NCBI RefSeq assembly: GCF_010993735.1
Contig: NZ_WQNI01000027.1
Location: 1 to 32,482, forward strand
DNA: 32,482 bases
From: Chelativorans alearensis
Lineage (GTDB): Bacteria > Pseudomonadota > Alphaproteobacteria > Rhizobiales > Rhizobiaceae
Direction: 5' to 3'
The notes beneath the pieces were generated by a model. The model was not told where the DNA came from and did not search any database. It was given only the letters and a program-made list of their open reading frames with translations. Below are positions 8,170-17,000 of this stretch, piece by piece; the first letter of the stretch is position 1; the number at the start of each line of letters is the position of its first letter. The translations under genes were made by a program, and so were the position numbers.

Positions 8170-8985
8170 TTATTTTATGCCCGCGAGCATGACGCTGCGA
8201 ACGAAGTAGCGCTGGGTGAAGAGAAACAGGAGCAGGCTGGGGACGAAGAGGATGACCCCGCCCGCAGCCGTCATGTTCCACTGGGTGAAGAATTCCTGGT
8301 TGAAGAGCGTGAGCCCGGTCGTGATCGGCCGCATCTCGGTGGTGCTGACGGCGACGAGCGGCCACAGAAACTCGTTCCACTGGAAGATGAAGGTGAGAAG
8401 CGCCAGCGTGGCCAGCGCCGGGCGCACCTGCGGCAGCACTATGCGCCAGTATATGCCGAGCTCGGAGCAGCCGTCGATGCGCGCGGCGTCGAGAAGGTCG
8501 TTGGGAATAGGCCGGATGAACTGTCGCATCAGGAAGATGCCGTACGCGCTCATGGCGAAGGGCACGATGAGCCCCTGATAGGTGTTCAGCCAACCCATGC
8601 GCGCAGTCAGGATGTAGAGTGGGATCATGCGGATGAAGAAGGGGATCATCAGCGTCGACAGAACCGCCACGAACATGAAGCGCTTGCCGGGAAAGTCCAT
8701 CTTGGCGAAGACATAGCCGACAAGCGGATCGAAGATCAGGTGCAGAGCGGTGATGCCGCCGGCGATGATGATGCTGTTGAGGGTGAAGCGGGCGAAGGGC
8801 GCCTTCTGCCAAATGTCGATGTAGTTGGAGAACTGCAACGTCTCGGGAATGAGCGTCGGCACGCCACTGAAGATGTCTGCATCGCTCTGCAGCGAAAGCG
8901 AAAGCATGTAGAGGAAGGGAAAAACGCACATCGCCACACCAAGCATCAGGATGGCGTAGCTGAAGAGCATTCTCGTCCACGTCAT
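8170..8985 (-). CDS. Carbohydrate ABC transporter permease (MalG-type)
   Basis: A 271-residue inner-membrane permease of the CUT1 (MalG/UgpE) type with about six membrane segments. The EAA loop that docks the ATPase is visible as LLDAARIDGCSELGIYWRIV. An in-frame TTG 12 bases upstream exists, but the ATG at 8985 is preceded by GAGGG at 6 bases and is preferred. The preceding permease stop overlaps the TTG, so the two permeases are translationally coupled. It pairs with the upstream MalF-type permease. No ABC ATPase gene is present in the operon. Confidence 0.9.
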   Translation of the reverse strand: MTWTRMLFSYAILMLGVAMCVFPFLYMLSLSLQSDADIFSGVPTLIPETLQFSNYIDIWQKAPFARFTLNSIIIAGGITALHLIFDPLVGYVFAKMDFPGKRFMFVAVLSTLMIPFFIRMIPLYILTARMGWLNTYQGLIVPFAMSAYGIFLMRQFIRPIPNDLLDAARIDGCSELGIYWRIVLPQVRPALATLALLTFIFQWNEFLWPLVAVSTTEMRPITTGLTLFNQEFFTQWNMTAAGGVILFVPSLLLFLFTQRYFVRSVMLAGIK

Positions 8986-8993
8986 TTCGGCCC

Positions 8994-9950
8994 TCAATAG
9001 CTGACGTCGCGATTAAGCAGCCGAAACTGGACGAAGGTGATGCCCAGGATCAGCAGGAACATAAGGAAGGAGAGGGCCGAGGCATAGCCGATGTTGAGCT
9101 CGAAGAAGGCGGCCTCGAAGACGTGCAGGCTGAACAGCCTCGTCGCGTCTGCCGGCCCGCCATTGGTGATCAGATAGGCGGGGGCGATCTCCTGGAGCTG
9201 GCCGATCATGCTTACGACTGCGATGAAGAGCGTGGTCGGGGTGAGCAGCGGCCAGGTCACGTAGCGGAACTGCTGCGCGGGGCCTGCGCCATCGATGGCG
9301 GCGGCCTCGTAGAAATCCGACGGGATCGACTGCAGCGCGGCCAGATAGATCAGCATCGCATAGCCGACATCCTTCCACACGGTGATTGCGATGATGACGG
9401 GAAGCGCGGCCGAGCTGTCGTTAAGCCAGTTCTGGGTCGGCATGCCGAAGTTCGCAAGAACGCCGTTCAAGATGCCCGTGTAGGGATCGAGGATCGCTTG
9501 CCAGATGAGCGCGACGATGACGAAGGAGATGATGTAGGGGAAGAAGATGACGGCGCGGATGGCCGTGCGGCCGGGCAGACGCTGATTGAGAAGCAGCGCC
9601 AGGCCGAGACCGATAGCGATGCTTGCCGCTGTCACACCGATCGCATAGGTGAGCGTGGCGAAAACGGACTGCCGCACCCGCGCATCCTGCAGCGCAGTCA
9701 CATAATTGTCGAAACCTGCGAAGCGGCTCTCACCGATCAGCGGCTGTCCGCTGAAAAGACTGGCCCAGAATTCCAGGCCGATCGGATAGAAGAAATAGAC
9801 GGTGAAGTAGATGATCGCCGGAGACAGAAGAGAATAGGCGATGAGCGTCTGTTGCACGCGCCGGCTCAGGCGGCGGGTACGGAAGAAGGAGCGGGCACCG
9901 GAGCCGATGCCGGTGCTCGCAGCCGCGCCCATGCTTCCGTCTGCCGCCAT
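8994..9950 (-). CDS. Carbohydrate ABC transporter permease (MalF-type)
   Basis: A MalF/UgpA-type permease of about 318 residues with six membrane segments and an EAA loop (FYEAAAIDGAGPAQQFRYV). The frame is open for ~59 codons further upstream, but that stretch is Arg-rich and overlaps the binding-protein gene. The ATG at 9950, two bases after the binding-protein stop and partly overlapping a TTAAGG, is therefore the better start. An ATG at 9932 is an alternative. The Ala/Gly- and Arg-rich N-terminus before the first membrane segment (about residue 40) is typical of this family. It forms the translocation pore with the MalG-type partner. Confidence 0.88.
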   Translation of the reverse strand: MAADGSMGAAASTGIGSGARSFFRTRRLSRRVQQTLIAYSLLSPAIIYFTVYFFYPIGLEFWASLFSGQPLIGESRFAGFDNYVTALQDARVRQSVFATLTYAIGVTAASIAIGLGLALLLNQRLPGRTAIRAVIFFPYIISFVIVALIWQAILDPYTGILNGVLANFGMPTQNWLNDSSAALPVIIAITVWKDVGYAMLIYLAALQSIPSDFYEAAAIDGAGPAQQFRYVTWPLLTPTTLFIAVVSMIGQLQEIAPAYLITNGGPADATRLFSLHVFEAAFFELNIGYASALSFLMFLLILGITFVQFRLLNRDVSY

Positions 9951-9952
9951 CC

Positions 9953-11194
9953 TTAATTGCTCGCCAGAATAGCGTTGGCTTCCTTCGCAAATCGAGGCAT
10001 GGCCTCGGCCGCCGGCACCTGGTTGTAGATGATCTCCTCGATCACGCTGCGCAGGAGCTTGTCGATGCGCGCGTGCTTGCCCGTCAGGCGTAGCTCGGCC
10101 GCCACATCGTGCGCATAGGGCAGGCATTTGCCGAAGCTGCCGATGACTGGGTCGGCCTGGACTTCGGCATTCTCGACCCAGGATTTGCGCGGCATGGTCA
10201 TGCCTGCTTCCTTGGTCACTGCGATTTCCGTTTCAAGTGCGACGAGGCGCTTCAGAAGCTCCCAGGCCTGGTCCGGATGTTCGGCGTCCCTGGGGATCAT
10301 CAGGCTCACGCCGCCGGCGAAGGTCGCCTGCTCCTTATGATTCAGCGATGGCGCTACGGCCCAGTTGAGGTCCGGATTGCCGGTGCGGATCGGCTTTACG
10401 TCCCACGGGCCGGTGATGATCATCGCCGCACGGTTGGCGGTGAAGAGCTTCTGCGGCCCTTCATAGTCGGAACCCGCGACGGGAGTGGTCGCGGCCTTGT
10501 CCTTCTGGATCAGGTCGGCGAGGAACTGGATCGCCTCGATCGCCTCGGGGCTGTCGAGATTCACCGTGTTGGTTTCAGGATCGTAATAGGTGACCCCGTT
10601 CTGAAGAAACCAAGACCAATAGTAGCCGATGCTCGGATTGGGAGCGAAGCCGAAGCGGCCGCCGCCCGTCGTGGCGATCGCTACCTCGCGGAATTCCTCC
10701 CAGGTCGCCGGCGGCGCGTCGAACCCCGCCTCCTTCAGCATGTCGACATTATAGACCAGGGTGCCGCAGGTGAGGTGGATCTGCACCCCGAAATACTGGT
10801 CATCAAGCATGTTGCGCTCTACGGCACGAACCTGCCAGTCCTCCGGAAAGCCCATCGCCTCGCCGTCCTTGGCAACGAAGTCGTTGAGCGGCAATAGAAG
10901 ACCCTGCTGACCGAACTCCTGCACCCAGCCGCCAGGTTCGGCCACCAAGTCCGGCGGATTCTTGGCCGCGAGATCGGCGATCAGCTTGGTGCGCATGTCC
11001 GGCCACTGGAAGCGTTCCCAACGCACCTCCCAGCCTGGGTGATCAGCCTCGAAACGCTCGATCACCTCGGCATAGGCCTGATAGGCGTGGCCCGCGTTCC
11101 AATAAAGCGTCAGCGTTTCAGCACCCGCTCCCGTCGAAAGCAGCGCGCCCAAACCCGTACCGATAAAAAGCTTAGCTCTCCTCCACCAGCTCAT
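9953..11194 (-). CDS. Sugar ABC transporter substrate-binding protein (family 1)
   Basis: A 413-residue periplasmic binding protein of the SBP_bac_1 (MalE/UgpB) class. It has a Sec signal peptide (residues 1-25: positive MSWWRRAK, hydrophobic core, cleavage after AGA). Family features include TLYWNAGHAYQAYAEVIERF at the mature N-terminus, a GTLVYNVDML segment, and GGVSLMIPRDAEHPDQAWEL near the hinge. It is the first gene of the operon and lies downstream of a perfect 16-bp palindrome. Together with the cytoplasmic sulfatase it suggests capture of a sulfated carbohydrate, but the ligand is inferred only from that context. Confidence 0.92.
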   Translation of the reverse strand: MSWWRRAKLFIGTGLGALLSTGAGAETLTLYWNAGHAYQAYAEVIERFEADHPGWEVRWERFQWPDMRTKLIADLAAKNPPDLVAEPGGWVQEFGQQGLLLPLNDFVAKDGEAMGFPEDWQVRAVERNMLDDQYFGVQIHLTCGTLVYNVDMLKEAGFDAPPATWEEFREVAIATTGGGRFGFAPNPSIGYYWSWFLQNGVTYYDPETNTVNLDSPEAIEAIQFLADLIQKDKAATTPVAGSDYEGPQKLFTANRAAMIITGPWDVKPIRTGNPDLNWAVAPSLNHKEQATFAGGVSLMIPRDAEHPDQAWELLKRLVALETEIAVTKEAGMTMPRKSWVENAEVQADPVIGSFGKCLPYAHDVAAELRLTGKHARIDKLLRSVIEEIIYNQVPAAEAMPRFAKEANAILASN

Positions 11195-11238
11195 CTTTTC
11201 CTCCCAGAGCGATTATGGCCATCCTCCATGGCCCATGT

Positions 11239-11254
11239 TATTAATCGATTAATA
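11239..11254. promoter_or_regulatory. Probable LacI-family operator of the ABC-sulfatase operon
   Basis: TATTAATCGATTAATA is a perfect 16-bp palindrome with a central CG, as is usual for LacI/GalR-family operators. It lies 45 bp upstream of the binding-protein ATG (11194). The operon encodes its own LacI regulator as its last gene, so autoregulated control is likely. This rests on symmetry and context. Confidence 0.65.
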
Positions 11255-11371
11255 TAGATGGGAGTCAATAGCACGTTTCGAAAACCTTTGTGAGGACCGG
11301 AAACAGCGCGCCGACGACTGCCCCGCAGCGCCCGCTGCCACCTCCCACCTAGGCTGGAAAGGTGGTGGGAC

Positions 11372-11405
11372 TTGACATGCAAGATATGCATGAAATATGT
11401 ACATA
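11372..11405 (+). promoter_or_regulatory. Putative promoter and operator of the gntR-dehydratase operon
   Basis: TTGACA at 11372-11377 is a consensus -35. TATGTA at 11396-11401, 18 bases downstream, is a possible -10. Two inverted repeats overlap this core: CATGCA-AGATA-TGCATG (11376-11392) and TATGTACATA (11396-11405). They would place a repressor directly over the promoter, which is consistent with autorepression by the GntR protein encoded about 50 bases downstream. Confidence 0.45.
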
Positions 11406-11452
11406 AATAGGAAACATATAATACAGGTTTTGCGAATGTGAGAGGCGATTTT

Positions 11453-12175
11453 ATGTCGACGCGCGGCGCAGAGGCGGAAGAGGTAGGGGCGGCTGGCCTG
11501 GTGAGTTCGGCCATACAGGCCATCACCCAGCATATCCGCACCGAGGGGCTTGGTCCCGGCGATCTCCTGCCGAGCGAAGCGGACATGACGCGCAGGCTCA
11601 ACGTCTCGCGAACCGTCGTACGGGAAGCTTTCCGTTCGCTTTCGGCCTTGCGGCTGATCGACATGAGTGCGGGTCGTCGCGCCAGCGTTGCCAAGTTGGA
11701 CATGGGCGCCATGGCGATGGTGATCGAGCACGGCGTTACCACGGAACAGATCACCGTCCAGCAGGTCTATGACGTGCGCCGCACCATCGAGATGCGCACC
11801 GTCGCACTTGCCGCGCTGCGGCGCACGGACGAGGAAGCTGCTGAAATCGCCAAGCGCGCCCGGCTGATGCGGAAAAACTACCGGACGCCGGAAGTCGTGA
11901 TGGAGCACGACATCGCGTTCCACGAGGCGGTCGCCCGGGCGTCGCACAATCCTGTCTTCCAGTTGATCGTCACTGGTTTCAGCGGCGTCACCCGGCGCAC
12001 CTGGTTCATCGGCTGGCGGACACGCCCTTCCGACGAGGAGCAGCTTTCAATAATCAAGGGCCATGAGGAGATCGCCGAGGCTATCGCCAAGGGCGATCCG
12101 CGCCTGGCGGCCAGCCATATGGCAGAGCACTTCGACAACAGCGTCAAGGCGCTGATCGAAGCTGGTATCGCGTAG
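11453..12175 (+). CDS. GntR-family (FadR subfamily) transcriptional regulator
   Basis: A 240-residue regulator. The winged helix-turn-helix lies at about residues 17-78 (GDLLPSEADMTRRLNVSRTV), followed by an all-helical FCD effector domain with metal/ligand-binding features (EHDIAFHEAVARASHN). A GTG 15 bases upstream is in frame, but GAGAGG at 11440-11445 is ideally spaced for the ATG at 11453. The stop is 8 bp before the enolase-superfamily gene, so the two form an operon. FadR-type regulators beside acid-sugar dehydratases usually respond to the sugar acid or its keto-deoxy product, which is the likely effector here. Confidence 0.9.
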   Translation: MSTRGAEAEEVGAAGLVSSAIQAITQHIRTEGLGPGDLLPSEADMTRRLNVSRTVVREAFRSLSALRLIDMSAGRRASVAKLDMGAMAMVIEHGVTTEQITVQQVYDVRRTIEMRTVALAALRRTDEEAAEIAKRARLMRKNYRTPEVVMEHDIAFHEAVARASHNPVFQLIVTGFSGVTRRTWFIGWRTRPSDEEQLSIIKGHEEIAEAIAKGDPRLAASHMAEHFDNSVKALIEAGIA

Positions 12176-12183
12176 GACCAATC

Positions 12184-13386
12184 ATGAAGATCAGCGCTAT
12201 AGAAACCGTCCGCATCGAAGAACGTCCCAATCTTCTTTGGGTAAATGTCCACACGGATGAAGGGATCACCGGGCTTGGCGAGACATTCTATCTCTCTCGG
12301 ACGGTGGAGGAGTATCTGCACGAATATGTCGCTCCGCGTGTCATCGGGCGCGACCCGCTCCAGATCGATTTGCTTGCGTCTGATCTCGTTGGTTATCTCG
12401 GCTTCCGCTCCAGCGGCGTCGAGACGCGGGGTAATTCCGCCTTCGACATCGCGCTTTGGGATATCCTCGGAAAGGTGACCGGACAGCCGATCGCCCAGCT
12501 TCTGGGTGGTTTCAGCCGCCACGAGATCCGCACCTACAACACGTGCGCCGGCACCGAGTACATCAAAGAAGCCAAGGGGCAGACGACGGCGAATTACGGG
12601 CTCGCCGGGGGGGCCGATTATGACGATCTGAACGGCTTCCTGCATCGCGCCGACGAATTGGCCCAGGAACTGCTGGAAGACGGCATCACGGCGATGAAAA
12701 TCTGGCCGTTCGATCATGCGGCCGAGAAGACCCGTGGCCAGGATATCTCTGCCGCCGATCTGAAAGCGGCGCTTGAACCCTTCGAGAAAATCCGCAAGGC
12801 AGTGGGTGATCGGATCGATATCATGGTCGAGTTCCACTCCATGTGGCAATTGCTGCCGGCCATGCGGATCGCCAAGGCACTGGAACCTTACGGCACCTAC
12901 TGGCACGAAGATCCGATCCGCATGGATTCGCTTGCCGACCTGAAACGGTATGCAGCGGCGAGCCCCGCGCCTATTTCGGCCTCGGAAACCCTCGGCAGCC
13001 GCTGGGCCTTCCGCGATCTCCTGGAGACCGGTGCCGCCGGCGTCGTCATGCTGGATATTTCCTGGTGCGGCGGGCTTTCGGAAGCGCGCAAGATCGCCGC
13101 GATGGCGGAAGCCTGGAAACTGCCGATCGCACCGCATGACTGCACTGGCCCGGTCGTACTCGCCGCCTCGACGCATCTTTCGCTCAACGCGCCCAACGCC
13201 CTGATTCAGGAAAGCGTCCGGGCATTCTATCGCACCTGGTACCGCGATCTGGTGACAGCGCTTCCAGAGGTGGCGAACGGCATGATCACAGTCCCGCCGG
13301 GCGCCGGACTTGGCCTCGAACTCAATCCTGAACTGGACCGCGCCTACACGGTAAGTCGCCGGGTTTCCGACGCTGCCAGGATCTAG
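12184..13386 (+). CDS. Enolase-superfamily acid-sugar dehydratase
   Basis: A 400-residue mandelate racemase/muconate lactonizing enzyme. The active site is complete and has exactly the spacing of D-galactonate dehydratase (DgoD). Metal ligands are Glu216 (VEFH), Glu242 (HEDP) and Glu268 (SETL), 26 residues apart. The catalytic His218 and His318 (PHDCTGP) are 100 apart, with Glu343 a further 25 on. The family reaction is removal of water from a sugar acid to give a 2-keto-3-deoxy acid. The motif AMKIWPFD replaces the DgoD form, so the substrate may differ from galactonate. It follows gntR by 8 bp. The genes expected downstream (a sugar transporter) survive only as a remnant. Confidence 0.87.
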   Translation: MKISAIETVRIEERPNLLWVNVHTDEGITGLGETFYLSRTVEEYLHEYVAPRVIGRDPLQIDLLASDLVGYLGFRSSGVETRGNSAFDIALWDILGKVTGQPIAQLLGGFSRHEIRTYNTCAGTEYIKEAKGQTTANYGLAGGADYDDLNGFLHRADELAQELLEDGITAMKIWPFDHAAEKTRGQDISAADLKAALEPFEKIRKAVGDRIDIMVEFHSMWQLLPAMRIAKALEPYGTYWHEDPIRMDSLADLKRYAAASPAPISASETLGSRWAFRDLLETGAAGVVMLDISWCGGLSEARKIAAMAEAWKLPIAPHDCTGPVVLAASTHLSLNAPNALIQESVRAFYRTWYRDLVTALPEVANGMITVPPGAGLGLELNPELDRAYTVSRRVSDAARI

Positions 13387-13403
13387 GACTTCAATGGGAG
13401 GAA

Positions 13404-13562
13404 CCGAAGAAGCTTGCCGCAGTGCTCTTTCTCGGATGCGCATTGCTCGCATCCCCTGCGAATGCGAGGGCTGAGTAACTGAAGCTCGTCTTCACGCATC
13501 ACTCGTCCGCATCGAACACGTTCTGGCAGGCGGTCAAGAAGGGCTCCGACGATGCCTGCGCC
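13404..13562 (+). pseudogene. Remnant of a ribose-type sugar ABC substrate-binding protein
   Basis: Seventeen bases after the dehydratase stop, a frame beginning KKLAAVLFLGCALLASPANA is a clear signal peptide. A TAA stop (13476-13478) interrupts it. The same frame then continues LKLVFTHHSSASNTFWQAVK and KGSDDAC, the conserved mature N-terminus of periplasmic binding protein type 1 (RbsB-like) sugar receptors. A GGGAGGA Shine-Dalgarno precedes it, but the expected ATG is missing (the codon before the first Lys is CCG). Homology ends near 13562. The gene is dead three ways: lost start, internal stop and 3' truncation. It was probably the first gene of a sugar transporter in the dehydratase operon. 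Confidence 0.8.
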
Positions 13563-14025
13563 GCCGCTCCGACCGGGAGAAGGCATGGCCAGGAGCATGA
13601 CGCTGGCATGGCGCTCGATTCTTTCTGCAGTTAGTGAGAAATAGGTCAAAATCTCGTCGCCTGCACTTCGATGATCACAGTCTGCCCGAACTCTTCAGCT
13701 GCCCTCTTCCCTCCGAGGAGGGCGACAGGGCGAGGCTCGTCTGGAACAGGCGGCGAGAGAATAACCCAGCACAAGACGGGTCGAACAGGAGCTGGAGCAA
13801 CATCGCCGATGTTATGACAAGTCCGGTAGAAATTCACCTGGATGAGCCCAATTAGGCTTCCGCCGAAGGTAAAAGGGCTCTGTCGTCGGGGGGCGCAAGG
13901 CACGGCCATGCATAATGCTGATTGCTCAAAGCACTCCTTCAATAAAGTATAGCGCGGTTTGTTAGGATAATGTTTTCCTATAAGCTCATTTAATTACCAA
14001 CCTTTGGCTGCTCATAGGCTCCGAC
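13563..14025. other. Gene-poor junction between the dehydratase operon and the helicase gene
   Basis: No gene could be recognised here. The longest frame (13646-13942, minus, 98 codons) has no recognisable motif and an odd composition. The last ~85 bases are clearly AT-rich against a GC-rich background (for example 13959-13991), probably holding the promoter of the helicase gene, but no convincing -35/-10 pair at normal spacing is seen. The abrupt end of the binding-protein homology near 13562 makes this a likely recombination boundary. Confidence 0.5.
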
Positions 14026-17000
14026 GTGGAACAGGGGACCGAGCTTGATCTTGAATCGACGGCTGCACTTTTACCACGATGCCTGTCGATAGACCTCGAG
14101 GTACAGCCGTCAACCGGCAAGATGGTCTCGTTTGCTGCTGTAAGGGGCGCCTCACGCGAAGCATTCGTGTTTCATCGAGGCCGCTTGACGGACGCACTGC
14201 TCCAACTGGACGATTTCGCAGAGACGGCGGGGTTCCTGCTCGGCCACAACATCCTCGCCTTCGACCTCCCGCACCTGGAAGCGGCGGCCAATGATCTGAG
14301 GCTCCTGCGGAAGCCGGCGATCGACACCTTATGGCTGAACCCTCTGGCGTTTCCAAAGAATCCCTATCATCACCTCGTCAAGCACTACCAGGATGGCCGG
14401 CTGCAGGGGGGCCATCTCAGCGATCCCGAACTCGATGCATGCCTCGTCCTGGATCTCGTGCAGGATCAGGCTACGGCCCTCGGCGCGCTCGACAGGCGCA
14501 ACCCGGATCTCGCCGTCGCATTTCACTGGCTGACGACCACGGGCGCGCATGGGGAGGGATTCGATGCCTTTTTTCGCGCCGTGCGTCGGCAGGAGCGGCC
14601 AAAGGCACACAGCGCGACAAGCGCGGTCGACCGGCTTCTGGAGGGAGTTGCGTGCATTCATCAGGTGCCAACTCTCTTCGCATTCCATGAAACGCCCGGC
14701 TGGCCGCTCGCCTATGCCCTGGCCTGGATTTCGGTATCGGGTGGCGATTCCGTCATGCCGCCGTGGGTGCGGCATCAATTTCCCGCGGCGAGCGAAATCG
14801 TCCGAAGGCTGAGGGACACGCCATGCTCCGACCAAGCGTGTGCCTGGTGTCGCACGCAGAACGACCCGCAAGGCCAGCTCTCCAAATGGTTTGGCTTTCC
14901 CGGATTCCGTCCCGAGCCGAAGGACGAGGACGGCCGTCCGCTCCAGGAGAAGATCGTCGAAGCCGCCATCGAGGGTCAGAGCGTGCTCGGCATATTGCCG
15001 ACAGGCACCGGCAAGTCCATCTGCTATCAGCTGCCCGCACTCGCCAAATTCGACAAGATCGGCGCCCTCACCGTGGTCATCTCTCCTTTGGTGGCTCTCA
15101 TGACCGATCAGGTTGAGGGCCTGCGTCGGCAGGGAATCTCGTCCTGCGTCGCCATCAACGGACTTCTGTCCCTGCCGGAGCGGTCCGAGGCTCTCGACCG
15201 GGTGCGTCTCGGCGACGCCGCCATCCTGCTGATCTCGCCTGAGCAACTGCGTAACCCCTCCGTGCGCACCATCCTGAAGCAGCGCGAGATCGGCTATTGG
15301 GTGATCGATGAAGCGCACTGCCTTTCAAAATGGGGCCAGGATTTCCGCCCGGACTACCGCTACATCTCGCGATTCATTCGCGAGTACAGCGGCGACGGCC
15401 AGCTCGCCCCGCTCGTCTGCCTGACGGCGACGGCAAAACCCAGCGTGGTCCGCGATATCCTGGATCACTTCCAGAGCCGCCTCGGGGTCGAGCTTCGACT
15501 GATCAACGGCGGCGCCTTCCGCGACAACCTGGCCTTTGAGGTGATCGAGACGACCCAGCCGCGAAAGAACGGCGAGATCCTGGCGCTTCTTCAGAACGGA
15601 TTGCATCCGGGCAACAGTTCCGGGGCCATCGTCTACTGTTCGACACGCAACGGCACGGAATCGGTCGCAGGCTTTCTCCGTGGCGTGGGCCTGCCCGCCG
15701 AACATTTCCACGCCGGCTTGAAGCCGGAAAGGAAGAAGGAGGTGCAGGAGCGCTTCCAGCGGGGAGAGCTGCGGGTCATCGCCGCCACCAACGCCTTCGG
15801 CATGGGGATCGACAAGCCGGACATCCGCCTCGTCATCCATGCCGATATTCCAGGCTCGCTGGAGAACTATGTGCAGGAAGCCGGCCGCGCGGGGCGGGAC
15901 CGAAGGCCCGCCCGCTGCATCCTTCTCTTCTGCGGCGACGACATCGAGCGGCAATTCAGGCTGAGCGCGTATGCCCGGCTCACCAAGCGCGAGATCTCGG
16001 CCATCCTTCGCGCGCTTCGCCGGCTCGACTCGCGGACGAAGCGAACCGGCGGCGTCGTGGCGACGCCCGGCGAAATCGTCAGGCAAGAACTCGACCGCGA
16101 GTTCACGCGCGACAGCGCGACGGACGACACGCGCGTGAAGACGGCTGTTGCCTGGCTGGAAGAGTCGGCACTTTTGTATCGCGACGAAAACCGGGTCCGC
16201 GTGTTCCCATCCTGCCTCAAGGTGCCGAGCCTTGCCGCGGCGCAGGCGATCCTGGACCGCGCCGACCTCACGCCGGGCTACCGCTCGGCCCTCGTGAAGC
16301 TCGTTCAGCGGCTCATCGAGGCCGACCCCGATCAGGGCATCAGCACCGACGACCTGAGCGGAGCGTCCGGGCTGACAGGCCACGCGCTGAACAAGGCCCT
16401 CGCCGATCTCGAGCATCTCGGCATCGCCTCCAACGACACGAACATCACGGTCTTCCTGCATCTGGGCGTGGCGAACGGCTCGAGGCAGCGTCTGACCGCC
16501 GCCTGCGCGCTCGAGAAGGACCTGATAGACCGGCTCCGGGAATCGATGCCCGACACCGATACCCACGAGCGCTCCGTCCTGAACCTGAAAGCGGCCTGCC
16601 AGGAGCTGCGTGACCTAGGACATGCGTCCGTACGTCCCGATGTCGTGGAGCGCATCGTTCGCGGGCTCGCGCGCGATGGTCGCGACGAGAGCAAAGGCAT
16701 CGGCAGCCTGGCCGTGCGCAAGCGGGACCGGGACCATCTTTCGATTGCCCTGCAGCGCGAATGGGGTGCACTCGCGCAGACGGCCGAGATTCGCCGAGCC
16801 GCATGCAACACCCTTCTGGCTTTCCTCGAGAGCCAAGCTGAGAAGGGTGCCCGGGGGAACGACATCCAGGTGGAGGCGACCCTCGGGGCCTTGACGGGAG
16901 CGTTGTCGGGCGATCTGGAGATCCGTGCTCACGTCCAGCATCTCTCCAAGCTGCTCAACAGGTCGCTTCTGTGGCTTCACGAGCAGGAGGTGCTGATCCT

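Noticed and set aside
8994-10127. Longer form of the MalF-type permease starting at 10127
   Set aside because: The extra 59 residues overlap the binding-protein gene and are Arg/Gln/Gly-rich, typical of an out-of-frame shadow; the ATG at 9950 fits operon spacing.
13646-13942. 98-codon minus-strand frame in the junction before the helicase
   Set aside because: No recognisable domain, weak start context and odd composition; more likely non-coding junction DNA.
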